Of a DNA stretch of 64,000 nt, positions 50,355 through 60,470 are shown one piece after another. The translations under genes and the position numbers were made by a program. The stretch is from Ectobacillus antri. Its GTDB lineage: Bacteria > Bacillota > Bacilli > Bacillales > Bacillaceae_G. The stretch is from NCBI RefSeq assembly GCF_003852715.1, contig NZ_RIAV01000009.1, positions 46,256 to 110,255 of the forward strand. The letters run 5' to 3'. Each line of letters begins with the position of its first letter. Within the stretch, counting starts at the first letter, position 1. The notes beneath the pieces are model-generated. The model saw nothing but the letters and a program-made list of their open reading frames with translations. It searched no databases and was not told the DNA's origin.

Positions 50355-51442
50355 GAGCATATTGGCAATTAACTCTAACGCAGCTGCGCATTTTTATGCG
50401 CAATCGACAAGTGTTATTTTGGACCCTTGCTTTTCCGATTTTTTTAATGGTTATGCTCGGATCTTTTTTAGGAAATGGGAACGGAATGAGTGTCACTCTG
50501 GGAATAGTAGACCAAGATCGTTCGGCACAATCAAGAGATATGCAACAAGCACTCAAATCTTACAAAGCCATCGATGTACAAACATTAGAGAAAGAAGCTA
50601 CAGCCTTACAGCAATTAAAAAAAGGCGATATTCAGCTTGTTGTTGTCATACCAAAAGGATATGGTGAAACAATCTCAGCCGGTTCTAAGCCCGCTTCCAT
50701 TCCGGTATATTATAACGAAACTAATATGGCTGTCTCACAGGTCGGCTTGCAATTGGTCAATAATGTCGTGGACGGCATCAGCAAAGAAAAAACGGCGTAC
50801 CAGCCTGTAGTTGTTACAGATGCCAAAGGTGTAGAAACACTAAACTTACAGTATATTGACTTTTTAGTTCCTGGTATTGTTGCCATGATGATTATGAGCA
50901 ACAATATGAACGGTGTGGCCGGCCAAATTGCAGCTTGGCGTGAGCGCGGCATTCTAAGACGTATGCAAGGTACAACACTTAAAGCCTCCACATTCATCGC
51001 TGCTCAAATTTCGGCAAGACTTGTACTCAATGGTCTACAAGCTTTGATTGTCCTAGGTGTAGCACGTCTTATTTTTGATGTGGAGGTAAGAGGCTCTTGG
51101 CTAACCTTGGTTAGCTTCGTCATTTTGGGGACGCTGGCATTCATGGCAATCGGTTTTATCATTGCCGGTATTGCCAAAACACCAGAAAGTGCAGCACCAA
51201 TTGCGGGATTTTTATCGTTTCCGATGCTGTTTCTTGGCGGGGTGTTTTTCCCAATCAAGAATATGCCAGAATTTCTACAGCCTATCGTCCATGTGCTTCC
51301 CATTGCCCATCTCAGTCATGCACTGCGTGAGACGATGAATGTTGGGGCATCTTTTGCAAGTCTTGGTATGGAAGCTGTCATTTTAGGCGGATGGTTAATC
51401 GGAGCATTTATTATCGCTAGTTACACATTCAAGTGGGAGTAA
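50351..51442 (+). CDS. ABC-2 type exporter permease
   Basis: The 363-residue protein has a first transmembrane helix (residues ~18-42), a soluble external loop (residues ~45-170), then five helices with the ABC-2 pattern FFPIKNMPEFLQPIVHVLPIAHLSHALRE. Pairs with the upstream ATPase (overlap ATGA). Likely substrates are drugs or antimicrobial peptides, by family. Confidence 0.93.
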   Translation: MRAYWQLTLTQLRIFMRNRQVLFWTLAFPIFLMVMLGSFLGNGNGMSVTLGIVDQDRSAQSRDMQQALKSYKAIDVQTLEKEATALQQLKKGDIQLVVVIPKGYGETISAGSKPASIPVYYNETNMAVSQVGLQLVNNVVDGISKEKTAYQPVVVTDAKGVETLNLQYIDFLVPGIVAMMIMSNNMNGVAGQIAAWRERGILRRMQGTTLKASTFIAAQISARLVLNGLQALIVLGVARLIFDVEVRGSWLTLVSFVILGTLAFMAIGFIIAGIAKTPESAAPIAGFLSFPMLFLGGVFFPIKNMPEFLQPIVHVLPIAHLSHALRETMNVGASFASLGMEAVILGGWLIGAFIIASYTFKWE

Positions 51443-51454
51443 AGGGGGAAAATA

Positions 51455-51889
51455 ATGAAGGAACAAAATTATCAAAATCATACACGCATGCATCCACTTT
51501 ATCATTATGTATTATCTGTATTGGTGTTAGGGTCGTTGGTCACTGCTATTGTTAATTTGTTTCGCGCAATAAATAGTAATGAGCAAGTGCTGACAGCTGT
51601 TATTTTAGTTCTTTTAGCAGCAGCACTCTTAATCACGATGGCGCTAGTACGTTTGTATGCCTTAAAAGCCCAAGATCGTGCGATTCGTGCAGAAGAAAGC
51701 TTACGACATTATGTTTTAACCGGAAAGCTGCCAAATCCATCACTTACGATGGGGCAAGTTGTCGCGTTACGATTTGCATCAGACAGCGAGTTTCCTGCAT
51801 TGTGCGAGAAGGCAGCAGCTGAGGGAATGAAGCCTGACGACATAAAAAAGGCGATTGGCCAGTGGAAAGCAGATTATAATCGGATTTAA
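51455..51889 (+). CDS. DUF6526-family membrane protein
   Basis: The 144-residue protein has two transmembrane helices (residues ~18-38 and ~45-68) and a helical cytoplasmic tail with LKAQDRAIRAEESLRHYVLTGK. It is the last gene of the arsR-ABC operon, 12 bases after the permease. Family name recalled from the QNYQNHTRMHPLYH start; function unknown. Confidence 0.78.
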   Translation: MKEQNYQNHTRMHPLYHYVLSVLVLGSLVTAIVNLFRAINSNEQVLTAVILVLLAAALLITMALVRLYALKAQDRAIRAEESLRHYVLTGKLPNPSLTMGQVVALRFASDSEFPALCEKAAAEGMKPDDIKKAIGQWKADYNRI

Positions 51890-51890
51890 C

Positions 51891-51920
51891 AAAAACGCGC
51901 CTATTTTGGCGCGTTTTTTT
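51891..51920. terminator. Terminator after ABC operon
   Basis: AAAAACGCGCC-TATTTT-GGCGCGTTTTT, effective in both directions; it abuts the end of the converging gene. Confidence 0.9.
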
Positions 51921-52236
51921 ATGATGTTGTTTCTGGGTAACGCATCCATCCCTCCTCGGTACGCACTGCTTTATACTTACCATATGAAAGTAGCTTTAAT
52001 GCGGCACGGATAGCTGTATCAAATACTAATATTTTCTGCGCTTCCTCTGTATCTTCAGGATAATGAGCTGATTGATAAGCGTAATATGCTGCCATAATGC
52101 ACGGTACGATCTCTTCTGGCTGAAAATCATAAGAAGTAGCTTCAGTTACGATTACATCCAATATACGCTTGTCTCCGTACTTTTGTTGTAGTAGCACTTT
52201 CACTGCAGACGGTACGATGTCTAGTAGTTCTCTCAT
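51919..52236 (-). CDS. Hypothetical helical protein
   Basis: The 105-residue acidic protein is probably all-helical (MRELLDIVPSAVKVLLQQKYG, VTEATSYDFQPEEIVPCIMAAYYAYQSA). It starts behind GAGGTGAAGGAA. No family is recognised. Confidence 0.65.
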   Translation of the reverse strand: MRELLDIVPSAVKVLLQQKYGDKRILDVIVTEATSYDFQPEEIVPCIMAAYYAYQSAHYPEDTEEAQKILVFDTAIRAALKLLSYGKYKAVRTEEGWMRYPETTS

Positions 52237-52434
52237 TTCCTTCACCTCATGATGTAGCATATCCTATATGACTTGGGTTATACAAAAGAAGCTGTTTCAA
52301 TCTATGAAACTCGCAAATTTCCGTTACATTGTTCTATAATGGAAGACAGTAAGCGAATAAATGTTGAATCGTACGCTTATTTTATACTATTATAATTTTG
52401 TGTATATATAATGTTGAAAGCGAGTGTTCAGTGT

Positions 52435-53154
52435 ATGGGTCGTAAGTGGAATAATATTAAGGAAAAGAAAGCGTCAAAGGATGCGAACACAGCTCGTATT
52501 TATGCCAAATTTGGACGTGAAGTGTATGTGGCCGCAAAGCAAGGTGAGCCGGATCCGGAATCTAATCAAGCTTTGAAAGTGGTATTAGAGCGTGCTAAAA
52601 CATACAGTGTACCAAAAGCAATCATCGATCGTGCGATTGAAAAAGCAAAAGGTGGTTCAGAAGAAAATTATGATGAACTTCGTTATGAAGGCTTTGGACC
52701 AAGCGGCGCTATGGTAATCGTTGATACATTAACAAACAATGTAAATCGCACAGCGGCTGAAGTTCGTTCTGCTTTCAATAAAAATGGTGGTAACATGGGT
52801 GTGAGCGGATCTGTAACGTATATGTTCGATGCAACTGCCGTTATTGGTATGGAAGGAAAGTCTGCTGATGAAGTACTTGAACTTTTAATGGAAGCAGATA
52901 TAGATGTACGCGATGTGTTAGAAGAAGATGAAGCTGTTATCGTGTATGCAGAGCCAGATCAATTTCATGCCGTACAAAACGCGTTTAAAGATGCGGGCAT
53001 CACAGAATTTACAGTAGCAGAACTAACCATGCTGCCACAAAATGAGGTTGAGCTTCCTGCAGATGCGCAAGCACAATTCGAGAAGTTAATTGATGCGTTG
53101 GAAGATTTAGAAGATGTACAACAAGTGTACCACAATGTAGATTTAGGAGAATAA
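52435..53154 (+). CDS. yeeI: YeeI (YebC/TACO1 family) protein
   Basis: The 239-residue protein has [20 protein letters not shown] and the YebC core ([28 protein letters not shown]). YebC proteins help ribosomes through proline-rich stretches and were earlier called transcription regulators. ATG 52435 gives the length of B. subtilis YeeI; an in-frame ATG at 52411 would add eight residues. No strong ribosome site is seen. Confidence 0.93.
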   Translation: MGRKWNNIKEKKASKDANTARIYAKFGREVYVAAKQGEPDPESNQALKVVLERAKTYSVPKAIIDRAIEKAKGGSEENYDELRYEGFGPSGAMVIVDTLTNNVNRTAAEVRSAFNKNGGNMGVSGSVTYMFDATAVIGMEGKSADEVLELLMEADIDVRDVLEEDEAVIVYAEPDQFHAVQNAFKDAGITEFTVAELTMLPQNEVELPADAQAQFEKLIDALEDLEDVQQVYHNVDLGE

Positions 53155-53160
53155 TTCTTT

Positions 53161-53197
53161 ACAAAACGCCTTTCTTAATTATAGAAAGGCGTTTTGT
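53161..53197 (+). terminator. Terminator of yeeI
   Basis: ACAAAACGCCTTTCT and AGAAAGGCGTTTTGT form a perfect 15-pair stem. Confidence 0.88.
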
Positions 53198-53251
53198 ATT
53201 CGCTATCCAAACGCTATAATGGAGATAACAAAACAAGGAAGGATGGTACAT

Positions 53252-54703
53252 ATGTTTCAGTTAGAAGAATTAACACAACATGCCGTATTCGCATTTTTTA
53301 AAGAAATTTCCGATATTCCGCGCGAATCCGGAAATGAAAAACAAGTTAGTGATTATTTAGTTGCATTTGCCAATGAACGTGGTCTCACGGTTATACAAGA
53401 TGAAGCCTTGAACGTTATTATAAAAAAAGCAGCTACACCAGGGTATGAAAATGCACCTACCGTTATTTTGCAAGGTCATATGGATATGGTATGCGAGCTA
53501 AACAAAGGAACTGTACATAACTTTGAGCGTGATCCCATTTCTTGGCGTATTGATGGTGATATGCTCTATGCAAATGGTACTACTCTTGGCGCGGATAATG
53601 GGATTGCGGTCGCATATGCTCTGGCGCTTTTAGATGCGAAGGATGTAGCTCACCCAGCACTTGAGGTTATCATTACGACAGAAGAAGAAACGACGATGGG
53701 CGGCGCTATCGCGGTAGAGCCGAGCCATTTCACAGGGAAGATCTTCATTAATTTGGACACAGAAGAAGAAGGAAAGCTTCTTGTCAGCAGTGCTGGCGGT
53801 GTAAAAGGAAAATTGAACCTTCCTATTATTTGGGAACATCCACCGCATGGGGAAGCATACCGTATCCTTATCGGTGGTTTGCGCGGTGGTCATTCCGGTA
53901 TGGAAATCAACAAGGAACGCGGCAATGCCAATAAGTTGCTAGGTCGTCTTTTGCATGATTTGTCGCATTCGATTTCTTATACATTAGGCGAAATCAATGG
54001 TGGATTAAAATCAAATGCTATCCCAAGAGAAGCTGAAGCTATTGTGGTCGCAGAAGAACAAGACGTAGCAGCTTTAACAAAAAAAGTCGATGAATGGCAC
54101 AAAGTGTTCCACGATGAATTGCGTGCTTCAGATCCAGGTATATATGTAAAGCTTGAGAAAACAAAGGTAGAGCGTGTATTCTCAAAAGAAACAACAAAAG
54201 CGGTCGTTCAAGCCATTATGCTAACACCAAATGGCGTTCAAAGCATGAGTTTGGATATTGATGAATTGGTTGTTTCCTCGACAAACTTAGGTGTTATCAC
54301 AACATCTGATACGGAAGTAAGTATGCAAAATGAAATTCGCAGTTCTGTAAAAAGTTTAAAAGAGCAAACACTTCAACAAATAAAGATCATTTCCGAACTA
54401 CTGGGCGGTACGCTAGAAACGAAGGGAGATTATCCAGAATGGCCGTACAATCCAGATTCTCCTATTCGTGAACTATGTAAAAAGGTATATCGAGAAAAAT
54501 ATGGTAAAGAAGCCGAAATTATTGCCATTCATGCAGGTATCGAATGCGGTATTTTTACAGAAAAAATGTCCGGTCTTGATACGATTTCATTAGGACCAAA
54601 TATGTATGATGTACATACACCAAATGAACATCTCGACATCCCGTCTACAATCCGCACTTGGGAATACTTATTGGCCATCCTTGAAGAAATGAATCATATG
54701 TAA
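53252..54703 (+). CDS. pepD: PepD-like aminoacyl-histidine dipeptidase (M20C)
   Basis: Zinc dipeptidase that hydrolyses Xaa-His dipeptides. The 483-residue protein has the M20 motifs LQGHMDMV (metal His, general), GADNGIAVA (bridging Asp), TTEEETTMGG (catalytic Glu), INLDTEEEG and TPNEHLDIP (C-terminal metal His). A lid domain spans residues ~185-375. ATG 53252 follows AAGGAAGGATGG. Length is usual. Confidence 0.93.
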   Translation: MFQLEELTQHAVFAFFKEISDIPRESGNEKQVSDYLVAFANERGLTVIQDEALNVIIKKAATPGYENAPTVILQGHMDMVCELNKGTVHNFERDPISWRIDGDMLYANGTTLGADNGIAVAYALALLDAKDVAHPALEVIITTEEETTMGGAIAVEPSHFTGKIFINLDTEEEGKLLVSSAGGVKGKLNLPIIWEHPPHGEAYRILIGGLRGGHSGMEINKERGNANKLLGRLLHDLSHSISYTLGEINGGLKSNAIPREAEAIVVAEEQDVAALTKKVDEWHKVFHDELRASDPGIYVKLEKTKVERVFSKETTKAVVQAIMLTPNGVQSMSLDIDELVVSSTNLGVITTSDTEVSMQNEIRSSVKSLKEQTLQQIKIISELLGGTLETKGDYPEWPYNPDSPIRELCKKVYREKYGKEAEIIAIHAGIECGIFTEKMSGLDTISLGPNMYDVHTPNEHLDIPSTIRTWEYLLAILEEMNHM

Positions 54704-54729
54704 AAAGCCTTCACACGAAGGCTTTTTTC
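54702..54729 (+). terminator. Terminator of pepD
   Basis: AAAAAGCCTTC-ACAC-GAAGGCTTTTT. Confidence 0.9.
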
Positions 54730-54812
54730 TATGTAATCACGTTACTTTTAAAGTATACTATGCTATGATAGTTTAAAATATTTATATTCCGATAAGAAAG
54801 GTTTGGATTGAT

Positions 54813-55238
54813 ATGAAGAAAGCTATTGTTTCTATACCGCAACCACTTGTTCGAACCAATCAATGGTTCATTTTTATAAGTGTCATTTTTACTTGGGTTA
54901 CAGGACAAGGTTTGCCACTCCTGTTGCCCCTTATTGCAGGCATCATGGGACTTATATGGAACTTCAATCCCATTATGCGTTTTGCTAGATTATTTTTACG
55001 TAAGCCTGCTGCAGCTTATATTCCTGAGGATTGGGAGCAACAACAATTTAATCAATTAATTGCTGTTACCTGCTTATCGCTTGGATTTATAGGTTATGTA
55101 ATGAATTGGATGATACTTGCTTATATTGCAACATCTCTAGTTGCAGCAGCTTCATTTATAGCTATATTGGGATTTTGTATCGGCTGCTTTATTCGTTATC
55201 AATGGATAAAATATCGGCACAAAAAATCTCTCAATTGA
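54813..55238 (+). CDS. DUF4395 membrane protein
   Basis: The 141-residue protein has four transmembrane helices and the DUF4395 start IPQPLVRTNQWFIFISVIF and WNFNPIMRFARLFLRKP. Such proteins often sit beside redox (thioredoxin/DoxX-like) genes, but no such neighbour is present. AAGAAAGGTTTGGATTGAT precedes the ATG. Confidence 0.85.
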   Translation: MKKAIVSIPQPLVRTNQWFIFISVIFTWVTGQGLPLLLPLIAGIMGLIWNFNPIMRFARLFLRKPAAAYIPEDWEQQQFNQLIAVTCLSLGFIGYVMNWMILAYIATSLVAAASFIAILGFCIGCFIRYQWIKYRHKKSLN

Positions 55239-55245
55239 TTTGTTG

Positions 55246-55271
55246 AAAAGTCTTCACTAGAAGGTTTTTTT
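55246..55271 (+). terminator. Weak terminator of DUF4395 gene
   Basis: AAGTCTTC-ACTA-GAAGGTTT partial stem, then TTTTTG. Confidence 0.5.
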
Positions 55272-55379
55272 GTGTTCAGTTTTTTTCTAAATTGGTCAAG
55301 TGTCTCATACATTGTCCACACTCCCTACATATCATGAAATAGCGATACATGCTATAAATTTTATGGGAGGGTTTTTATT

Positions 55380-56027
55380 TTGGAAAAGCTACAAAACATG
55401 AAGGAAATGAAACGATTAGTGGGATCTGAAGTGCAAATCAATTTTGCCGGTCCGGAAAAGAGCAAAGGAACATTACGGGCTATAAAACGTGATTACTGTG
55501 CACTAGAATCTAAAGAAGGTATCTATTACTATGCCATGCATCACATCAAAAGTATGAGTATGTTTAATGAAGTAGACAATGCTGAAGAACATGAAAATAA
55601 AGAAGACAAAAACGAAGAAAGCAAAGACGAAGAAAAATCTACTTGTTCTGATCGATTATTTAGGGGTTTAAGCTTTGTAACACTATTGGATAGCATGAAA
55701 GGACATCTTATCCAAATCAATCGTAAACTGAAAGGAACGCTACAAGGAAGATCAGGAAACACATTAATTCTTGAATCTAAAGGCGAAACAATCTTTGTTC
55801 CACTGTTTCATATTCAAAGTGTCAAAATAGATAACAAAAACAAGCAAGAACAAGGTGAAAACAAAGAGCAAGACGATCAAACAAAGCAAGACAAAAATGG
55901 TAACAAAGAACAAGACGATAAAATAACAAAAAGCAAAAATGAAGATACAAAGAAAAGTTACAAAAATGAAAAAGAAGATAGACGATACGACTATAAATAC
56001 AAAAGATCTAGAGGAAGAAGATACTAA
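55380..56027 (+). CDS. CotB-like spore coat protein
   Basis: The 215-residue protein has two copies of a coat-protein module: LVGSEVQINFAGPEKSKGTLRAIKRDYCALESKEGIYYYAMHHIKSM (residues 12-59) and a divergent copy (residues ~105-155, LKGTLQGRSGNTLILESKGETIFVPLFHIQSV). Between them is an acidic Lys/Glu stretch; the tail is a Lys/Gln/Asp-rich low-complexity run ending in Tyr/Arg-rich sequence, as in coat proteins. TTG 55380 follows GGGAGGG at 55365-55371. Confidence 0.8.
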   Translation: MEKLQNMKEMKRLVGSEVQINFAGPEKSKGTLRAIKRDYCALESKEGIYYYAMHHIKSMSMFNEVDNAEEHENKEDKNEESKDEEKSTCSDRLFRGLSFVTLLDSMKGHLIQINRKLKGTLQGRSGNTLILESKGETIFVPLFHIQSVKIDNKNKQEQGENKEQDDQTKQDKNGNKEQDDKITKSKNEDTKKSYKNEKEDRRYDYKYKRSRGRRY

Positions 56028-56045
56028 TTCTATATGCTATGACGC

Positions 56046-56073
56046 AAAAAAGCATCTTAATAGATGCTTTTTT
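56046..56073. terminator. Terminator of CotB-like gene
   Basis: AAAAAAGCATCT-TAAT-AGATGCTTTTTT, usable in both directions. Confidence 0.88.
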
Positions 56074-56089
56074 CTGTCGACACAGTAAT

Positions 56090-56270
56090 TTAATTAGCAG
56101 ATGTAAAAAGTTTGATAATCCCGCGTACCACATACCACAACAGACGGAATGCGTATAAGAATAATTCTGGAACACATGCGAATACATCCCAGATAAAATC
56201 TCTCCATGTATAGGTACCGTCTATTTTTTTGTTTTCGATTTGTAGGCATGTATTCCTCAATATAAGGCAT
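56090..56270 (-). pseudogene. Frameshifted small membrane-type gene
   Basis: The first frame reads MPYIEEYMPTNRKQKNRR and then loses sense. The +1 frame continues YTWRDFIWDVFACVPELF to IIKLFTSAN and stop, with an amphipathic or membrane-like helix. A one-base shift near 56213 joins them to a ~60-residue protein. No clear ribosome site is seen. The rest of 56271-56408 contains only the selO promoter region. Confidence 0.5.
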
Positions 56271-56408
56271 TGTGCACACTACTTTCGTTTATAATGAATG
56301 TATGCGGACATAGGAAAGATATTCTTAGAGGCAAAGTAATAGGGAAGGAATGTATATTTTGTTATACTGAAGGCAATGACCTATCAATATGAATGAAAGA
56401 GGCGGACT

Positions 56409-57860
56409 ATGAATCAAGAAATGGGATGGAATCTAGAGCATAGCTATACAAACTTGCCGGAGACATTTTTCACCGTACAAAAACCTACTCCTGTACGCAC
56501 ACCAGCACTTGTGATATTAAATGAACCTTTGGCTGCTTCTCTTGGTTTACATACGGAAGTGCTGCAAAAAGAGGGCGCTGCAATTTTTTCCGGAAACGAC
56601 TTACCAAAAGGGGCATTACCGATTGCACAGGCCTATGCTGGTCATCAATTCGGACATTTCACCATGTTAGGAGACGGACGAGCTGTTTTATTAGGGGAAC
56701 AAATTACACCTGAAAGAGCACGCTTTGACATCCAGCTAAAAGGGCCGGGAAGAACACCATACTCACGCGGCGGTGATGGACGCGCTGCACTTGGACCAAT
56801 GCTTCGTGAATATATCATCAGCGAAGCAATGCATGCGCTTGGCATTCCTACGACTCGCAGTCTAGCTGTCGTTACAACAGGTGAAACTGTCATTCGCGAA
56901 ACCACTCTTCCCGGTGCTGTATTAGCACGGGTCGCTTCCAGTCACTTACGTGTCGGTACCTTTGCTTATGCAGCAAACTTTTGTACACTTGAAGAATTAA
57001 AAGAACTTGCAGATTATGCAATCTGGCGCCATTACCCTGAATCCGCAAAGCAAGAGAATCCCTATGTCTCTTTCTTGCAGGAGGTTGTTAATCGCCAAGC
57101 TGCATTGATTGCTAAGTGGCAGCTTGTTGGATTTATCCATGGGGTAATGAATACAGATAATATGACAATTAGCGGAGAAACCATTGACTATGGCCCGTGT
57201 GCTTTTCTAGATACCTATGACCGCGGAACGGTGTTTAGCTCTATCGATAGAGAAGGTCGATATGCATATGGCAATCAGCCTTATATTGGCGGCTGGAATT
57301 TGACAAGATTTGCTGAAACACTTTTACCACTCCTGCACCAAGAACAAGATCGAGCTGTGGAACTTGCACAAGATGCACTTTCTACGTACGCAACCGAGTT
57401 TGAACGTCATTGGCAAACGGGGATGCGGGCAAAGCTCGGACTGTTTCAGGAAGAAAAAGAAGATAAGAAACTAATTGGCGATTTGCTTGCACTCATGGAG
57501 AAGTATGAAGCTGATTATACCAACACATTTCGTGCTCTTACCTATCATACCTGTGACAAATCACCTTTGTTTCGTACAGAGGCGTTTACAGAATGGCAAC
57601 AACGCTGGCAGGCTAGACGAGACAAGCAACCAAACACAAAAGATGAGATACAACAATTGATGCGAGCGAGCAATCCCGCTGTAATACCGCGGAATCATCG
57701 CGTAGAGGAAGCGCTGACAGCAGCGACAGAAGGGGACTACAGTGTGACGAAGAATCTTTTAGGAGCGCTGCAAAATCCGTACGTACCACCAAATGATGAT
57801 ACATATACAGCACCACCCCCGCCGTCAAACATTCCTTACCGAACATTTTGCGGGACGTAA
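56409..57860 (+). CDS. selO: SelO (YdiU) protein AMPylase
   Basis: Pseudokinase-fold enzyme that transfers AMP from ATP to Ser/Thr/Tyr of target proteins. The 483-residue protein has [27 protein letters not shown] (flipped ATP-binding loop), [11 protein letters not shown] (catalytic DN) and DYGPCAFLD (metal Asp). It ends FCGT: a Cys replaces the selenocysteine found near the C-terminus of some homologues. AGAGGCGGACT precedes the ATG. Confidence 0.94.
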   Translation: MNQEMGWNLEHSYTNLPETFFTVQKPTPVRTPALVILNEPLAASLGLHTEVLQKEGAAIFSGNDLPKGALPIAQAYAGHQFGHFTMLGDGRAVLLGEQITPERARFDIQLKGPGRTPYSRGGDGRAALGPMLREYIISEAMHALGIPTTRSLAVVTTGETVIRETTLPGAVLARVASSHLRVGTFAYAANFCTLEELKELADYAIWRHYPESAKQENPYVSFLQEVVNRQAALIAKWQLVGFIHGVMNTDNMTISGETIDYGPCAFLDTYDRGTVFSSIDREGRYAYGNQPYIGGWNLTRFAETLLPLLHQEQDRAVELAQDALSTYATEFERHWQTGMRAKLGLFQEEKEDKKLIGDLLALMEKYEADYTNTFRALTYHTCDKSPLFRTEAFTEWQQRWQARRDKQPNTKDEIQQLMRASNPAVIPRNHRVEEALTAATEGDYSVTKNLLGALQNPYVPPNDDTYTAPPPPSNIPYRTFCGT

Positions 57861-57892
57861 AACAGCAGGAAGCATATTCCTGCTGTTTTTAT
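57859..57892 (+). terminator. Terminator of selO
   Basis: AAAACAGCAGGAA-GCATA-TTCCTGCTGTTTT, then TATTC. Confidence 0.9.
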
Positions 57893-57999
57893 TCATGTGT
57901 GACCAATTCGCTTTAAAAGGAAAAATGATATCGCACGTCAAATGAATAGGAAGTAGAAAAGAGGGAGGGATTAGATAAACGCTTCGGAATTAGTAGCGT

Positions 58000-58256
58000 C
58001 GCAGATTCGTAATATTTGACGGTGCTAAAGCCTACATTGTTGGTGATCCTGCCAAAGGATATTGCTAAAATGGTTTTGAATATAAATTATACGTGATTGA
58101 GTTTTCGAACGATACTGTAATAACTATAGGTTGGTTGTAAAATCATTCGTGATAAACAAATAGAACAAGAAATCTCATTTTTTATAAGGGAATCAATTCT
58201 AACCATACGAGAAAAATGTGAAGCTAATAATTTTTTTATGCAAGGTGTTCATTAAC
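58000..58256 (+). pseudogene. Decayed ORF at island edge
   Basis: Short frames look like pieces of a protein: GAKAYIVGDPAKGY (from 58021), NGFEYKLYVIEFSNDTVITI (58069-58140) and, in another frame, KIIRDKQIEQEISFF to NNFFMQGVH (58139-58255). They are interrupted by stops. No start codon or ribosome site is seen. Family not recognised. Confidence 0.4.
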
Positions 58257-58312
58257 TGGTGGTTGGGCGTTTGATACACGTTTTTTCTTGAAGTTCCCGA
58301 ATTTTGAGGATC

Positions 58313-58374
58313 TAAGTAAGCACCAAGTACTCCCCACCTATGAAAATTGGCGCGGAGTACTTGGTGCTTACTTA
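58313..58374. repeat. Perfect 21-bp inverted repeat
   Basis: The left arm 58313-58333 (TAAGTAAGCACC...) is the exact reverse complement of the right arm 58354-58374, with a 20-base spacer. No T run follows, so a simple terminator is unlikely. It lies about 195 bases before the McrB-like gene. Confidence 0.9.
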
Positions 58375-58568
58375 CTATTTAATTCTCTGAAAAAAATCTT
58401 ATTTTATACCTATTTTTTATATAAAAATGGTAATATTATGATAGGGTTTTTATTAGATATATTTTCATTAAAGAAAATAGTTAACTTAGCTGTATTAGGT
58501 ATACAATATCCTAGAGCAGAACCCAAAAACCTACAACATCTTTAGAATAATGATTAGGGGTTGAAATA

Positions 58569-60464
58569 ATGTTTGATTCTAAGGTTTTTAATTACACGGA
58601 AGAGGAATATATAAAACTTTCTGCATCAGAGAAAAGAGAGTTTGTTCAATTACTACGTAATAATGTGTTTAAACAAAATAAATTGTTTGGTCATGTGACT
58701 AGCAGGCTGGGCAATCGAATTTGGGCTGAGATTTATAGAGATCCGAACCTACTTGAACCGCTCCAAAATCCTTTGACTGATATAAACGAAACTTGGGAAA
58801 TATCTGGTCTTTTGTCACAGACGAATGATGACATTGCGCTGGGGGATTATATTGAGTTTGAGTATGAATACCTTGCTGATGATGAAGAGCGTCATATGAA
58901 GCAAATTATCCGGATGACTCGCTCATCTATAAAAAGGATTGTAGGATTACAAGCATTCTTGGCAGATTACGGACTCGAAAATTATAAAGAAGCTTTAGAA
59001 CAATACTTTGAAATTCAGTCAGATGATTTAGGGGAAGACCGCTTATTCCCACTTGTTTTAACACATTTTATGAAAATGAAGAATCCAGTGACAAGTGAAA
59101 TTCGTAAGCTGCGCTCAGAAAAACAATTATGGTTTAATGAAATAACACGATTAGATGAACACAAGGCTGCGCTAACAGCAGAAATTAATGAAAAAATACA
59201 AAAACTAACTGAATTAAAAGATGCCTTGGCAGAGCAAGAAGAAAAGCTTGAATTCCTTGGTTTTAGAAAGCAAAAAACTTATTCGAAAACGTACCAAAAA
59301 TTAAGTGAAATAGCTTCTTCTAAAGATTTGATTGACTTTATACAAGGATATTTGCATCAACAAAGTGAATTGCAATACAGCAAAGATATTATTGAACGAT
59401 TTTATCTTGGGTTGAAAACAAATCAGCTAATTGTTTTAACAGGTCCTTCAGGTACAGGAAAAACAAGTCTTGTAAATGGTTTTGCTAAAGCAATTGAAAA
59501 TGCCGAAGCACGTATTGTTTCTGTACAACCAAATTGGACTGATAATCATGATTTGTTAGGATTCTTTAATCCAGTAGATAGAACTTATATCTCTACACCA
59601 TTTTTGGACACCTTGGTAGAGGCACAACAGAATCCCGAAGCTTTGTATCTCGTGTGCTTAGATGAAATGAATCTTTCACATGTAGAGTATTACTTTAGTG
59701 AGTTTCTAAGTACAAGGGAATTGGAAGAACCTACACTACAACTATATAGCCCTTATTTAGAGCAGCAGGTCGTTGATTATTTAGCTTTGGAACTATCAAA
59801 TGTCAAGCAGACCATGATTGAACCTACCTATGAATCAATTCAAGAGTTCTTGAAAGAAAATGAAATTGATAACTACTCAGAGTTAAAACGAATGTGGGAT
59901 TCCTTACAACGTTATCGTTCTTCTTTTACTATCCCGTCAAACATACGTTTTATTGGAACTATGAACATGGATGAAACTGTAAAGCAGTTAAGTCCCAAGG
60001 TTATTGATCGTAGCTTTGTTATTGAAGTGGAGCGTGTTCCTACAACCGATATTAGTATACGGGAAGATATTTCCTACGAGGTCCCTGTTTACTTGGACAT
60101 ACAACAATTTATCTCACCGCCACGAAATGTTAGAGTAGATTTAAAAACCCTTACAGAAAAACTAGTTGGTTTGAACGAGTTGGGGCTAAACACTCTAAAT
60201 GCAACTATTAATAAACGTTCAGAAAAACATATTAAGGAATACTTAGGGTACGGGAACTGGATTCCAGAGGAAGAAATTATAGCCCAATTGATTTCCTCAA
60301 AAATTCTTCCACGAATTCGTTTTATGAAGAGTGAGGGACAGAAGGAACAAGCATTTTCAGCCTTAAAGACAGAGTTAATGAAGTTATCAAGTAATGTTAA
60401 GGTTAAAGAAAAACTTGATACTATGTCTGCAAGTGGAAAACGGATTGTGAGCTTTTGGGGGTAA
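58569..60464 (+). CDS. McrB-like AAA+ NTPase with coiled coil
   Basis: Motor subunit of a modification-dependent restriction system. The 631-residue protein has an N-terminal unknown domain (residues 1-170), a coiled coil (residues ~178-235, KLRSEKQLWFNEITRLDEH..) and an McrB-type AAA+ domain: Walker A GPSGTGKT (G292-T299), Walker B CLDEMNLSHVEYYFSEFL (D365, E366) and the McrB consensus loop GTMNMDE (G463-E469). McrB enzymes use GTP, but this is not readable here. The next gene starts six bases later. Confidence 0.9.
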   Translation: MFDSKVFNYTEEEYIKLSASEKREFVQLLRNNVFKQNKLFGHVTSRLGNRIWAEIYRDPNLLEPLQNPLTDINETWEISGLLSQTNDDIALGDYIEFEYEYLADDEERHMKQIIRMTRSSIKRIVGLQAFLADYGLENYKEALEQYFEIQSDDLGEDRLFPLVLTHFMKMKNPVTSEIRKLRSEKQLWFNEITRLDEHKAALTAEINEKIQKLTELKDALAEQEEKLEFLGFRKQKTYSKTYQKLSEIASSKDLIDFIQGYLHQQSELQYSKDIIERFYLGLKTNQLIVLTGPSGTGKTSLVNGFAKAIENAEARIVSVQPNWTDNHDLLGFFNPVDRTYISTPFLDTLVEAQQNPEALYLVCLDEMNLSHVEYYFSEFLSTRELEEPTLQLYSPYLEQQVVDYLALELSNVKQTMIEPTYESIQEFLKENEIDNYSELKRMWDSLQRYRSSFTIPSNIRFIGTMNMDETVKQLSPKVIDRSFVIEVERVPTTDISIREDISYEVPVYLDIQQFISPPRNVRVDLKTLTEKLVGLNELGLNTLNATINKRSEKHIKEYLGYGNWIPEEEIIAQLISSKILPRIRFMKSEGQKEQAFSALKTELMKLSSNVKVKEKLDTMSASGKRIVSFWG

Positions 60465-60470
60465 TCTGCT

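Noticed and set aside
58288..58545. 85-codon rightward frame across the inverted repeat
   Set aside because: It reads through both arms of the perfect repeat, starts at a TTG without a ribosome site, and has a low-complexity hydrophobic end; it looks accidental.
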